A DNA stretch of 51,971 bases from Longimicrobium sp. (GCA_036389795.1 DASVWD010000228.1:1-51971), one strand, 5' to 3'; counted from the first letter of the stretch, positions 34,621-42,955 are shown. The notes: generated by a model from the letters alone, not told the origin. Made by a program: numbers and translations.

Positions 34621-35118
34621 CTACTCCAGGACGATAAGGGGGGCGCCTTTCTCGACGGTCTGGCGCTCCTGGACCAGGATCTTCGCGACGACGCCGTCGG
34701 CGGGGGCCTTCAGCTCGTTCTCCATCTTCATCGCCTCGACCACGATCACGCCCTGGCCGGCCTTCACCTGCTGGCCCACCTCGACCTCGATCTTCACCAC
34801 CAGCCCGGGCATCGGCGCGGCGACGGTCCTGTCGGCCTCCGTGTCGGCGCCGCCGGTCATCTCGCGGATGGCGCGGGTGCGCTCGTCCACCGCCTCCACG
34901 CGGAAGCGGTCGCCGCCCAGCGCCAGCTCCCAGCGGCCGCGCCGGTCGCCGGGGCGGGCGGAGAGCGTGTAGGAGCGCCCGTCCACCAGCAGGGTGCGCA
35001 CGGGCGTGCCCGGCAGGAGCTGCATCTGCGCCTCGACGGGGGTGCCGTCCACCACGGGCTGGTGCCCGGTGAGGTCCACCTCCACGGTGCGGTCGCCGAT
35101 CGTCACGTAGTAGCGCAT
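34621..35118 (-). CDS. Biotin carboxyl carrier protein of an acyl-CoA carboxylase
   Basis: 165 residues from ATG 35118. The C-terminal biotinyl domain (about 98-165) has the biotin-accepting Lys131 in VVEAMKMENELKAPADG. The N-terminal half (about 1-85) is a small beta-rich module like that preceding the biotinyl domain in propionyl- and methylcrotonyl-CoA carboxylase alpha chains. Biotin carboxylase is encoded separately at 37045-38553, so the alpha chain is split here. Carries carboxyl groups to the carboxyltransferase encoded at 44170-45720. CAGGG upstream is a weak ribosome binding site. Confidence 0.92.
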   Translation of the reverse strand: MRYYVTIGDRTVEVDLTGHQPVVDGTPVEAQMQLLPGTPVRTLLVDGRSYTLSARPGDRRGRWELALGGDRFRVEAVDERTRAIREMTGGADTEADRTVAAPMPGLVVKIEVEVGQQVKAGQGVIVVEAMKMENELKAPADGVVAKILVQERQTVEKGAPLIVLE

Positions 35119-35316
35119 GCAGCCCTGGTTCACGGTAACGGGAGAGCCGTCCACGAAAACGGGTCAACCTGCGCGTGCCGCCGCGCGCCCGCAATCCCAC
35201 CGTTCGTTTCCAGACTTATTGGGAACGGATTCTGCGCCATACGTTCACGAGTGCTCCACGTCGAACGTGAGCCCTGGGAGCCGCGCTCCGCATTTCACCC
35301 CACAATGGAGAGACCG

Positions 35317-35571
35317 ATGAAAAAGCTGAAACTGGAGCTCGACGCGCTGCAGGTGGAGTCGTTCGAGGCGGCGACGCCGGCGGCGCGGCTCGGAACGGTC
35401 AGGGGACGGGAAGACAGTTCGGGTGGTGGGTGGGAATGCGGGAATGCGTGCTACAGCTTCGACACGTGCTACACCTTAGACGGCGGGCAGACGTGTCCCG
35501 CCACGTGCGAGTACTCGTGCCTGTGCGAGAGCGACGTAGTCGACTGCATTCCGGACACGACCCACTGCTGA
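35317..35571 (+). CDS. Lanthipeptide-like (pinensin-type leader) precursor peptide
   Basis: 84 residues. The leader MKKLKLELDALQVESFEA matches the conserved leader style of the pinensin/Bacteroidota-Gemmatimonadota lanthipeptide precursors. After residue 33 comes a core rich in Cys (41, 45, 51, 60, 64, 68, 70, 77, 84), Ser and Thr, able to form several lanthionine or disulfide bridges. GGAGAG lies 3 bases before the ATG. No LanB, LanC, LanM, protease or transporter gene is within the window, so it is an orphan precursor that may be modified in trans, or a secreted Cys-rich peptide. It is on the opposite strand to both neighbours. Confidence 0.8.
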   Translation: MKKLKLELDALQVESFEAATPAARLGTVRGREDSSGGGWECGNACYSFDTCYTLDGGQTCPATCEYSCLCESDVVDCIPDTTHC

Positions 35572-35674
35572 CCGTCGGTGCTCAACTACGCGGAACGGCC
35601 GCCGGAGCGAAGCGCATTCCCGGCGGCCGGTCCGCGTCCGCGCTTCCGGAGATTGTCGGACCCGCGGGCCTCGC

Positions 35675-37048
35675 TCAGCCCGCGTGCTCCAGCAACGCCA
35701 CGGTCTCCACGTGCGCCGTCTGGGGGAAGAGGTCGAAGGAGCGGACGGACTCGAGCCGGTACGCGGGCGCCAGCCGCTTCAGGTCGCGCGCCAGCGTGGC
35801 CGGGTTGCAGGAGACGTAGATGAGGCGCCGCGCGGGGGCGGCCACGAGCGCGTCCGCCACGTCCGCGTGCACGCCGGCGCGCGGGGGGTTGAGGACCACC
35901 AGGTCCGCCGGGAGGTGCGCGCGGATCAGCTCCTCGACCGCGCCCTCGACGAACGCCGCCCCCTCGGGCGCGGCGCGGCTCGCCTCGTCGACGGCCAGCG
36001 GGTCCAGCTCGATCCCCACCACCCGCGCCCCCGCGCGCGCCAGCCGCCGCGCGTGCAGCCCCACGCCGCAGTAGGCGTCGACCACCGCGAGCCCGGCGAC
36101 GTCGCCCGCCAGCGCGGCGACGTGCGCCTCCAGCAGCGCCGCGGCGCCGCGGTTCACCTGCAGGAAGGCGGCGCCGGAGAGCTCCACCGTCTCGTCGCCC
36201 CACGTCTCCGGCAGCCCCGGCGCCCCGGCCACCAGCTCCGCGGCGGCGTGCGCGGGGCGGTGCCAGACGGCCACCAGCCCCTCCACCCGCTCCACCAGCT
36301 CCTCGGGCCGCCCGGGCGAGAAGCCGCCCTCCACCAGCAGCGACACCTGCCCGGCGGCGTTCGTCCGCAGCGTCAGCCGCAGCCGCTGCCCCGAGGGGAG
36401 GCGGCGCGCGTCGGGGCCCCACTCGCGGCGCAGCGCGTCCCACACGCGCGAGATCGGCTCCTCCGGCAGCAGGCAGCTCCCGTCCAGGTCCACGATCTCG
36501 TCCGGGCTGCCGAGCGCGTGGAAGCCCGCCACCACCTCGCCGTGCTCGCCGCGGCGCAGCGCGAAGGAGACGCGGTTGCGGTAGCGGAACTCGCTCGGCG
36601 ACGGGACGACCTCCGGCGGCTCGACGGCCACGCCGCCGATGCGGGTGAGCGCGTCGGCCACGATGCGCGCCTTGGCGCGGAGCTGCGCCTCGTACGGCAG
36701 GTGCTCCAGCGTGCAGCCGCCGCAGCGGTCGTAGAAGCGGCAGGGGGCCTCGCGCCGCTCGGGCGAGGGCTCCAGCACGCGCAGCAGCCGCCCGCGCGTC
36801 CAGCGGTCGTGCTTCTCGGTGAGGGCGACCTCCGCCAGGTCGGCCGGCGCGGTGCGGTGCACGAAGGTCACCCGCCCGTCCGGGAGCCGCCCCACGCCCT
36901 CGCCCCCGGCCGCGATGGAGTCGATCCGCACGGCTACGGGCGCCGGAGGCCGGCGGGGGCCGCGCGGGTCGGGCCCGCGGCCGTGGCCGGGCCGGTGCGG
37001 CCCACGCGGGTGCCGGTCCGGCCCGCGCGGGCGGCGGCGCTCGCTCAC
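35675..37048 (-). CDS. Class I SAM-dependent RNA uracil-C5 methyltransferase (RlmD/RumA/TrmA family)
   Basis: 457 residues from GTG 37048, which overlaps the biotin carboxylase stop as GTGA. A Pro/Arg-rich 39-residue tail precedes a TRAM-like segment (about 40-98). Fe4S4 ligands are Cys103, Cys109 and Cys112 (CRFYDRCGGC) plus Cys192 (DGSCLLP). The methyltransferase domain has VDAYCGVGLHARRLA for SAM, VLNPPRAG and the nucleophilic Cys in YVSCNPATLARDL. It makes 5-methyluridine in rRNA or tRNA; which one cannot be told by eye. The start was chosen for the coupled overlap; a later GTG at 36931 would give the core alone. Confidence 0.92.
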   Translation of the reverse strand: MSERRRPRGPDRHPRGPHRPGHGRGPDPRGPRRPPAPVAVRIDSIAAGGEGVGRLPDGRVTFVHRTAPADLAEVALTEKHDRWTRGRLLRVLEPSPERREAPCRFYDRCGGCTLEHLPYEAQLRAKARIVADALTRIGGVAVEPPEVVPSPSEFRYRNRVSFALRRGEHGEVVAGFHALGSPDEIVDLDGSCLLPEEPISRVWDALRREWGPDARRLPSGQRLRLTLRTNAAGQVSLLVEGGFSPGRPEELVERVEGLVAVWHRPAHAAAELVAGAPGLPETWGDETVELSGAAFLQVNRGAAALLEAHVAALAGDVAGLAVVDAYCGVGLHARRLARAGARVVGIELDPLAVDEASRAAPEGAAFVEGAVEELIRAHLPADLVVLNPPRAGVHADVADALVAAPARRLIYVSCNPATLARDLKRLAPAYRLESVRSFDLFPQTAHVETVALLEHAG

Positions 37049-38553
37049 CGCCCTCTCCAGCCGCCGCGCCCGCGCCACGCGCTCCCGCCGCCGTCGGACC
37101 CCGCGCCCGACGCGGCGGGACGGGCGATGGAGCGCGTCGCGCGGCGCTCCTCCTCCAGCAGCGCGGCGGCCAGCGCGGCCACCCGCACCGCCTCGTCCGC
37201 CGGCGCGGCCTCGAGGAGGTGCTCGTGCTTCTCCAGGTACTTGATGTCGATGTTTCCGGCGCGGAAGTCGGGCTCGTCCATCACCCGCAAGTGGAAGGGG
37301 ACGCTGGTGTCGACGCCCTCGATGCGCAGCTCCAGCAGCGCGCGCTTCATCCGCTCCACCGCCTGGATGCGCGTGGGCGCGTGCACGATCAGCTTGGCCA
37401 GCATCGGGTCGTACGAGAGCCCCACCTCCACGCCGGTGGCGATCCCGCCGTCCCAGCGCACGCCGGGCCCGCTCGGCAGCGTCAGCTCGCCGATGCGGCC
37501 GGTGGACGGGAGGAAGGAGTTGAAGGGGTCCTCGGAGGTGATGCGGCACTCGATGGCGTGCCCCTGGAAGCGCACGTCGTCCTGCGTGAACGGGATCGGC
37601 TCGCCCGCGGCGACGCGGATCTGCCACTGCACCAGGTCCACCCCCGTCACCAGCTCGGTGACCGGGTGCTCCACCTGGATGCGGGTGTTCATCTCCAGGA
37701 AGTAGAAGGCGCCGTCCTGGTACAGGCACTCCACCGTCCCCGCGCCCTCGTAGCCGACGGCCTTCGCCGCCGCCACCGCCATGGCGCCCATCGCCGCGCG
37801 CTCGTCGGGGGTGAGCACGGCGGAGGGGGCCTCCTCGATCAGCTTCTGGTGGCGGCGCTGGATGGAGCACTCGCGCTCGCCCAGGTGCAGCGTGTTGCCG
37901 TGCCGGTCGGCCAGGAGCTGGATCTCGATGTGGCGCGGCCCCTCCAGGAACTTCTCCACGTAGACGGAGCGGTCGCCGAACGCCGCCTGCGCCTCGTTGC
38001 CGGCCGACTCGAAGGCGCGCTCGATCTCGTCTTCGGAGCGGACGATGCGCATCCCCTTGCCGCCGCCGCCGGCCGCGGCCTTGAGCAGCACGGGGTAGCC
38101 GATCTCGGCGGCCACGCGGCGGGCCTCGGCGGCGTCGGCCAGCGGGTCCTGCGTGCCGGGGACCACGGGGACGCCGGCGGCGGTGGCGCGCTTGCGGGCC
38201 TCCGTCTTGTCGCCCATGGCCGTGACCGCCTCGGGCGAGGGGCCGATGAAGACGAGCCCCGCGTCGCGCACGGCCTGGATGAACGGCGCGCGCTCGGAGA
38301 GGAACCCGTAGCCGGGGTGGATGGCCTCAGCGCCGGACTTCTTCGCCACCTCGATCAGCACGTCGCCGCGCAGGTAGCTCTGCGCGCTCGGCGCGGGGCC
38401 GATCAGGTACGCCTCGTCGGCGGCCAGCACGTGCGGCGCCAGCCGGTCGGGCTCGGAGTAGACGGCCACGGCCTCGACGCCCAGCTCGTGCGCCGCGCGG
38501 ATCACGCGCAGGGCGATCTCGCCGCGGTTGGCCACCAGGATCTTCTTGAACAC
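37045..38553 (-). CDS. Biotin carboxylase subunit of an acyl-CoA carboxylase
   Basis: 502 residues, GTG start. ATP-grasp enzyme that carboxylates biotin on the carrier protein. Visible: N-terminal KILVANRGEIALRVIRAA, HPGYGFLSE, glycine-rich loop AAAGGGGKGMRIV, HIEIQLLADRHGN, ECSIQRRHQKLIEEAPS, FLEMNTRIQVEHPVTE and GHAIECRI. About 55 C-terminal residues beyond the core are Ala/Arg/Gly-rich and lack a biotinyl domain. The core resembles propionyl- or methylcrotonyl-CoA carboxylase alpha chains as much as AccC, so I leave the symbol empty. The next gene overlaps its stop by 4 bases. Confidence 0.94.
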   Translation of the reverse strand: MFKKILVANRGEIALRVIRAAHELGVEAVAVYSEPDRLAPHVLAADEAYLIGPAPSAQSYLRGDVLIEVAKKSGAEAIHPGYGFLSERAPFIQAVRDAGLVFIGPSPEAVTAMGDKTEARKRATAAGVPVVPGTQDPLADAAEARRVAAEIGYPVLLKAAAGGGGKGMRIVRSEDEIERAFESAGNEAQAAFGDRSVYVEKFLEGPRHIEIQLLADRHGNTLHLGERECSIQRRHQKLIEEAPSAVLTPDERAAMGAMAVAAAKAVGYEGAGTVECLYQDGAFYFLEMNTRIQVEHPVTELVTGVDLVQWQIRVAAGEPIPFTQDDVRFQGHAIECRITSEDPFNSFLPSTGRIGELTLPSGPGVRWDGGIATGVEVGLSYDPMLAKLIVHAPTRIQAVERMKRALLELRIEGVDTSVPFHLRVMDEPDFRAGNIDIKYLEKHEHLLEAAPADEAVRVAALAAALLEEERRATRSIARPAASGAGSDGGGSAWRGRGGWRGR

Positions 38554-38615
38554 GCGCTCGGGTCCACGCTCGGGTTGCGACGCGCCGGGTCTCGCGAAAG
38601 GCTCCCAAAGTACAA

Positions 38616-38640
38616 CCGGCCCGCCGTTCTGGCGAGCCGG
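38616..38640 (-). terminator. Hairpin terminator after the VapC gene
   Basis: CCGGCTCGCC and GGCGGGCCGG on the minus strand form a stem followed by TTGTACTTT. It lies between the VapC stop and the biotin carboxylase start. Confidence 0.55.
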
Positions 38641-38651
38641 TGCATGAGCAT

Positions 38652-39119
38652 TCAGGATGTTCCCTGGAGACCTTGGAGGTGCTCGTTGAAAAGCCAGACT
38701 CGAATCCCCTCCGACGCGACTCGTCTCAGCGAATAGTCATTGGTGACAATCCAATCCACCTCTCGTGAAAGGCCAGTCGCCACGTGAACGGCGTCAGGAA
38801 TGCGAAGGTTGTGCTTCGCCCGAATCCGTGACGCTTCGTCCGCGATGTCGGCATCTACATCGACCATCGTGAGATTCGGAAACCTCTCGAGCCCGATTCG
38901 TAGAGTGTGCGCTACCTGCGGCTGGTTCTGCCGATAGGGAAAAACCAGAAGTTCCGCGAGCGCGATGGACGAAACGATCGCCTCCAACCTTCCATCCTGC
39001 ACTCGTTCCATAATGCTGCGAGCAACAGGCCCATATTCTGGATGCTGCTCAACGAAGTAGACGAGCGCCACTGTGTCGAGCACAATACGCTCACCGTCGC
39101 TGAGGGCGGGTGTACTCAC
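38652..39119 (-). CDS. vapC: VapC-type PIN-domain toxin
   Basis: 155 residues, putative Mg-dependent RNase toxin. All four acidic positions are present: Asp15 (VLDTVALVYF), Glu in SIALAELLVF, Asp in IPDAVHVATG and Asp in VTNDYSL. I use GTG 39119, which overlaps the antitoxin stop as GTGA. GC content is well below the neighbours, suggesting acquisition. It pairs with the AbrB-type antitoxin just upstream. Confidence 0.88.
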   Translation of the reverse strand: MSTPALSDGERIVLDTVALVYFVEQHPEYGPVARSIMERVQDGRLEAIVSSIALAELLVFPYRQNQPQVAHTLRIGLERFPNLTMVDVDADIADEASRIRAKHNLRIPDAVHVATGLSREVDWIVTNDYSLRRVASEGIRVWLFNEHLQGLQGTS

Positions 39120-39346
39120 CGCTCCCACTCGTCGCGCATCCGCTGAATTTCTTCGGCCGCGTTCTTCCAGATCTCCTTCGGCAGCGACTCGAGCAGTTCC
39201 AAGGCTGATTGCGTAGACTTTCGGATGACGATGCGATCGTCCTCTGTCTCTAGCAGCAACTCGTCCCCGGGCTCGATGCCCAGCTTACGGCGAATCTCCA
39301 CTGGAATTACAATCTGGGATTTACTGCTCAGGCGAGCGGTTGGCAT
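39116..39346 (-). CDS. vapB: AbrB/MazE-type antitoxin (VapB)
   Basis: 76 residues. N-terminal swapped-hairpin DNA-binding domain (LSSKSQIVIPVEIRRKLGIE, about 5-45) and a C-terminal toxin-neutralising helix (about 50-76). ATG 39346 has AAGGAGG at 5 bases, so it is preferred over the GTG at 39352. Autoregulation is likely through the inverted repeat directly upstream. Confidence 0.88.
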   Translation of the reverse strand: MPTARLSSKSQIVIPVEIRRKLGIEPGDELLLETEDDRIVIRKSTQSALELLESLPKEIWKNAAEEIQRMRDEWER

Positions 39347-39358
39347 CTCCACCTCCTT

Positions 39359-39399
39359 GCTTTACTTGAAGGTAAAGCGCCAAACCATGAACGTAAAGG
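39359..39399 (-). promoter_or_regulatory. Operator of the vapBC pair
   Basis: GCTTTAC (39359-39365) and GTAAAGC (39372-39378) form a perfect inverted repeat with a 6-base spacer; a third half-site, ACGTAAAGG, lies at 39391-39399. It sits just upstream of the ribosome binding site, where an AbrB-type antitoxin would bind. Confidence 0.6.
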
Positions 39400-39415
39400 T
39401 CCGCGCTGAACCAGA

Positions 39416-39952
39416 TCAACGTCCATCTGCTTCCAGATACCGCTCCCGCAGGATGTGCAGGTGGTGGTCGGTGTGGCCGACGGTGATGAAGGCCAGCGCG
39501 CGGACGCTCACCTCGTTGTCGTTGGCGGTGCCGCGGCGCGCGAACGCCTCCGCGTCGAGGTTGCGGAAGAGCGACACGGTGGCCCGGCGCACGTCCGCCC
39601 ACTCGCCGGCGAGCGACTCCAGCGTGCGCGCGCCGAAGTTCCCGGTGGGCACGTACAGACTCTCGTCCCACCCGGGGAGCGGCGTCCGGTCGCCGCGGGC
39701 GATGCGCAGCGCGCGGTAGGCGAAGATGCGCTCGGCGTCGTTCATGTGGCCGACCACCTCCTTCACGCTCCACTTTCCCGGCGCGTAGCGGTGCTCGTGC
39801 AATTCGGCCGGGATGCCGCGCAGGAACTCCGCGACCTCGCCCGCCTGCCGCTCCATCCGCTCCACCACGTCTCCGTCCGGCACGCGGGCGACGTAGGCCT
39901 GGTAGAACTCCGCGTACTCGTCCGTCCCCGGCCGCTGCGTCGTCGCACCCAT
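39416..39952 (-). CDS. DinB-like four-helix metal-binding protein
   Basis: 178 residues of the DinB/YfiT superfamily. GKWSVKEVVGHMNDAERIFA carries the first His and the final helix carries VGHTDHHLHILRER, giving the three-His metal site. Some members are thiol transferases (bacillithiol or mycothiol), others are unassigned. No operon partner is obvious. Start ATG 39952. Confidence 0.85.
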   Translation of the reverse strand: MGATTQRPGTDEYAEFYQAYVARVPDGDVVERMERQAGEVAEFLRGIPAELHEHRYAPGKWSVKEVVGHMNDAERIFAYRALRIARGDRTPLPGWDESLYVPTGNFGARTLESLAGEWADVRRATVSLFRNLDAEAFARRGTANDNEVSVRALAFITVGHTDHHLHILRERYLEADGR

Positions 39953-40039
39953 CGTCTCCGTCCTCCGGTCCTGGTCCGTTGTCCGCCGCCGATCCCGACG
40001 GTCACCAACCTACGCCGAAGCGCGGCCGGCGGCGAGCCG

Positions 40040-41143
40040 TCAGCGGAGCACCAGGCCCGGGGCGCGGTCCCGGAGCAGGGGCGCGCCGGCGAGGGCCGCC
40101 TCGATCACCCAGCGCGCGCGGCGCTCCCGCTGGAGGGCGCGCAGGCGGGCGGCGAGCTGCACGTAGGCCACGTCTTCGGCGGTGGCGGTGGGGGCGCGCT
40201 GGCCGGGGCAGCGGCGCACGTCGGCCAGCACGGAGCGCCAGGCGCAGGTGTGGCCGAAGCCCAGCGTGTGCATCAGCTCGTGCGGCACCAGCCCCTCCGC
40301 GGCGTCGGGCGACGACAGCGAGCCGCGCCCCAGCCGCAGGTCGCCGTACTCGATCTCGCCGCCGAAGGCGATGGCGCTCCCCAGGCCGCTCTCCCGGTGC
40401 ATCTCGGGGTCGATCCACACCAGGATCACGTCGTGCGGCCCGCCGTCGTCGCCCGGGAGCGCGTCGCCGTACACGGCCGGGCGGAAGACGTCGGCCCCGA
40501 ACACCTCCTCCAGCTCCTCGGCGTGGCGCCAGAAGGCGGCCGAGTCGCGCGCGCTCACCCGCTCGCCCGACCACTCGCGGTCGAAGGCCACGCGCAGCGG
40601 GAAGCGCTCCTCGGGCCACGCCTGGAGCGAGGTGCGCCCCGGCTCGGCGGCGCGCTCGGTGGCGCGGCGGTAGAAGCTGCTGCACCGCTCGCACGCCCGC
40701 TCGAACGCGCGCGCCAGCCGGACCTCGACCTCCTGGCCCGCGTAGCGCCCGCCGCGCACCTTCCAGCGCAGCGGCAGCAGCACGATCTCGTGCTCGGCCT
40801 CCACCTGGTACCGCCCGAGACGCACCACGGCCGGGTGGAAGGCGCGCGCCGCCGGGTCCGCCGCGTCCACGGCCAGCTCCACGGTGTCGCCCGCGAGCTC
40901 CGCCGGCAGCGGCACGGCGAAGCGACCGAGCGAGTCCACCCCGGCCGAGTCGGCGAACGCGCCGGCGCGCGCGAACACGCGCAGTCCCCGCGGGTCGCCG
41001 TCGTCCGCCGGGATGACGCGCCCGGCCAGCACCGCCGCCGGCGCCCGCGCCGCCGCCGAGTCCGCCTGCGCCGCCGCCCCTGCCAACGGCCCGGCTGGGG
41101 CGAGCAGGGCGAGGAGCGGGAGGATCCGCCTGATCGAAGACAT
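40040..41143 (-). CDS. Secreted zinc metalloprotease-like protein (metzincin motif)
   Basis: 367 residues. Signal peptide ILPLLALLAPAGPLAGAAAQA. Residues 287-297 read HELMHTLGFGH, a full HExxHxxGxxH metzincin zinc site with Glu288 as the general base. The preceding part contains a carboxypeptidase-regulatory-like beta segment (VLAGRVIPADDGDPRG). Four Cys residues (150, 153, 299 and one in VRRCPG) may form disulfides. Family otherwise unrecognised. Likely an exported peptidase. Confidence 0.75.
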   Translation of the reverse strand: MSSIRRILPLLALLAPAGPLAGAAAQADSAAARAPAAVLAGRVIPADDGDPRGLRVFARAGAFADSAGVDSLGRFAVPLPAELAGDTVELAVDAADPAARAFHPAVVRLGRYQVEAEHEIVLLPLRWKVRGGRYAGQEVEVRLARAFERACERCSSFYRRATERAAEPGRTSLQAWPEERFPLRVAFDREWSGERVSARDSAAFWRHAEELEEVFGADVFRPAVYGDALPGDDGGPHDVILVWIDPEMHRESGLGSAIAFGGEIEYGDLRLGRGSLSSPDAAEGLVPHELMHTLGFGHTCAWRSVLADVRRCPGQRAPTATAEDVAYVQLAARLRALQRERRARWVIEAALAGAPLLRDRAPGLVLR

Positions 41144-41252
41144 GCGCGATCTTACTGCTTGATTGCGAAAGACATACGGCCGTCCTGCTACCCCGCTGCG
41201 CGTCGTAGGGTCGCGCAGGGAGGGCCCGAATCGCGCCCGTTGCAGCCTGCCC

Positions 41253-41386
41253 CGTCGTGCCGCGTGAGGGATGCGCGCCCGGAGGGCCGGGACGCCGCCG
41301 CCACAGGGGGTATCGTGGCGGCGGTGGCCCGGCGCCGTTGGGCACAGTCGTATCGTGCCCTACGGCGCGCGCAGACACGCCCAAAC
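41253..41386. repeat. Module A of the family C repeat, reverse orientation (copy 3)
   Basis: Starts at CGTGAGGGATGCGCGCCCGG and runs through GGGCACAGTCGTATCGTGCC to GCGCGCAGACACGCC, the reverse complement of the module at 14497. No module B follows. It fills the 282-base gap between the dCMP deaminase and metalloprotease genes. Confidence 0.8.
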
Positions 41387-41425
41387 CCTGCAGTTCTTCT
41401 GGACTTCGAGGTAGCTCCAGATTTC

Positions 41426-41998
41426 TCAGAACGAGCCGTGGCCGGTCTCGTCGGCGCGGGGGGCGGCGGCGGGGCGGCGCGAGGTGACGGCCCAGTCGGC
41501 CTCGGGGTCGTCCATCTCCAGGCGCCGGATGCCGCCGGGGAAGCGGCCCTGCAGGCGCTCGTACTCGGCCTGGTGCCGCGGGTCGGGGTGCACCCAGTCG
41601 TGCAGGTAGTACACGGCGTCCACGTGGGCCTGGAGCAGCTCCTTGGTGCAGCCGAAGCACGGGCGCATGGTGGTGTAGACGGTGCTCCCCTCCACCGCGA
41701 TGCCGAAGCGCGCCGCCGCCAGCAGCGCGTTCTGCTCGGCGTGCACGCAGATGCACAGGTCGTAGCCGGTGCCCGACGGGTACTGCTCGCGGTGGGCGCA
41801 GCGGTGGCAGCCGCCCTCGGAGCAGTTGGGCATGTGCTCGGGCGTGCCGTTGTAGCCGGTGGAGACGATGCGCCGGTCCTTCACGATCACCGCGCCCACG
41901 CGGTTGCCCGTGCAGTCGGCGCGGCGCCGCACCGCCACGGCGATGCCCATGAAGTACTCTTCGGAGCCCGGCCGCCTGTGCTCGCGCGTGTCCGGCAT
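41426..41998 (-). CDS. Deoxycytidylate deaminase family protein (dCMP deaminase/ComEB)
   Basis: 190 residues. Zinc-dependent deaminase with His86-Ala-Glu88 (CVHAEQNALL) and Cys114/Cys117 (RPCFGCTKEL). NCSEGGCHRCAHRE upstream resembles the second zinc site of phage T4-like dCMP deaminases. Makes dUMP from dCMP for thymidylate synthesis. The tail beyond about residue 150 is variable. Single gene, no partner. Confidence 0.92.
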   Translation of the reverse strand: MPDTREHRRPGSEEYFMGIAVAVRRRADCTGNRVGAVIVKDRRIVSTGYNGTPEHMPNCSEGGCHRCAHREQYPSGTGYDLCICVHAEQNALLAAARFGIAVEGSTVYTTMRPCFGCTKELLQAHVDAVYYLHDWVHPDPRHQAEYERLQGRFPGGIRRLEMDDPEADWAVTSRRPAAAPRADETGHGSF

Positions 41999-42089
41999 CG
42001 GAGGGGGAGGTCGGGAGGATGGAGATTCGGGAAACGGTCCGGCCGGGAGGGAGAATGACGCCGGGCGCGGCGGCGTGCAAGCCGGGCGG

Positions 42090-42752
42090 TCAGACGATGG
42101 CGAAGGCGCGCACCGGGAAGGTGCCGAACGCCTTCACCTTCACCGGGACGGCGAAGAAGCGGAAGCCCGCGTCCGGCACCTGCTCCAGCCCGCGCAGGTG
42201 CTCGCAGACCGGGATCTCGGCGCCGAGCAGCACGCTGTGCACGGGGCGCGCGGGGTCGTCGGTGCTGTCGATGTTGAGCGAGTCGATCCCCACCAGCCGC
42301 GCGCCCGCGTCGCGCAGGTGCTCGGCGGCCGCGCGGGTGAGGAAGGGGTGCCCGTCGAAGTACGCGTCCGTCCCCCAGTGCGCCGCGTGGCCGGTGTGCA
42401 CCAGCACCGCCTTCCCCGCCACGTCCACCCCGTCGAAGGCGCCGCGGTCGATCGCGCGCCCGGTGCGCCCCGTGGCCCGCACCACCACCGCGTCCAGGTC
42501 CGCCAGCGACTCCAGCGGCAGCTCCGAGAGGTCCTTGCCGCCCTCGTAGCGGTGGAACGGGCTGTCCACGTAGGTGCCCGTGTTGGCGATCATGTCGATG
42601 CGGCCGATGTGGAACTCGGTCCCCTCGGCGTAGACCGCGCGCGACGCCTCGCGGCTCAGGTAGTCGCAGACGACCGGCGCGGGATAGCCCTTGAGCGTCA
42701 CCATCCCGTGCTCGACCGTGTGGCTCAGGTCAATCAGCTTCCTCTCGCGCAT
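42090..42752 (-). CDS. Cyclase-family (KynB-like) hydrolase with altered zinc motif
   Basis: 220 residues of the kynurenine formamidase/cyclase fold. The usual HxGTHxDxPxH motif reads NTGTYVDSPFH at 57-67: both first histidines are replaced (Asn57, Tyr61) while Asp63 and His67 remain. Other family blocks are present: LIDLSHTVEHGM, AVLVHTGHAAHW and VGIDSLNIDS. It may bind a different metal set or be a non-formamidase subfamily. Substrate unknown. Confidence 0.82.
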   Translation of the reverse strand: MRERKLIDLSHTVEHGMVTLKGYPAPVVCDYLSREASRAVYAEGTEFHIGRIDMIANTGTYVDSPFHRYEGGKDLSELPLESLADLDAVVVRATGRTGRAIDRGAFDGVDVAGKAVLVHTGHAAHWGTDAYFDGHPFLTRAAAEHLRDAGARLVGIDSLNIDSTDDPARPVHSVLLGAEIPVCEHLRGLEQVPDAGFRFFAVPVKVKAFGTFPVRAFAIV

Positions 42753-42955
42753 GGCGAAAGGTTATCGCGCGCCGGACGTCGAAACGCAAGTGGGTGCGCC
42801 GGCTTCACGCGAGCGCACCCCTGGCTATGACTGCTCGTTTGATGAAGGTCCTGACTCTGCAATCCGAAGAGATTCACGGAGTTCGGCTATTACCTGCTCG
42901 TGCGGGATCCCTTTCCTTCGCGGGACCTCGCGACGTCCGGCTTGCGCTACACAGG
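42753..42955. other. Intergenic stretch, possible remnant
   Basis: About 200 bases of lower GC content. On the minus strand a frame encodes RRKGIPHEQVIAELRESL, which looks protein-like and antitoxin-sized, but no ribosome binding site or acceptable start supports it, and it overlaps the ParE gene. Confidence 0.3.

Noticed and set aside
35155-35316. Promoter for the lanthipeptide-like gene
   Set aside because: Candidate boxes (TTATTG and CATACG) have poor matches, so I do not annotate one.
38696-38716. tRNA-like TTCGAATCC motifs
   Set aside because: The ACTCGAATCCCC here is inside the vapC coding sequence and no cloverleaf surrounds it; no tRNA was found in the window.
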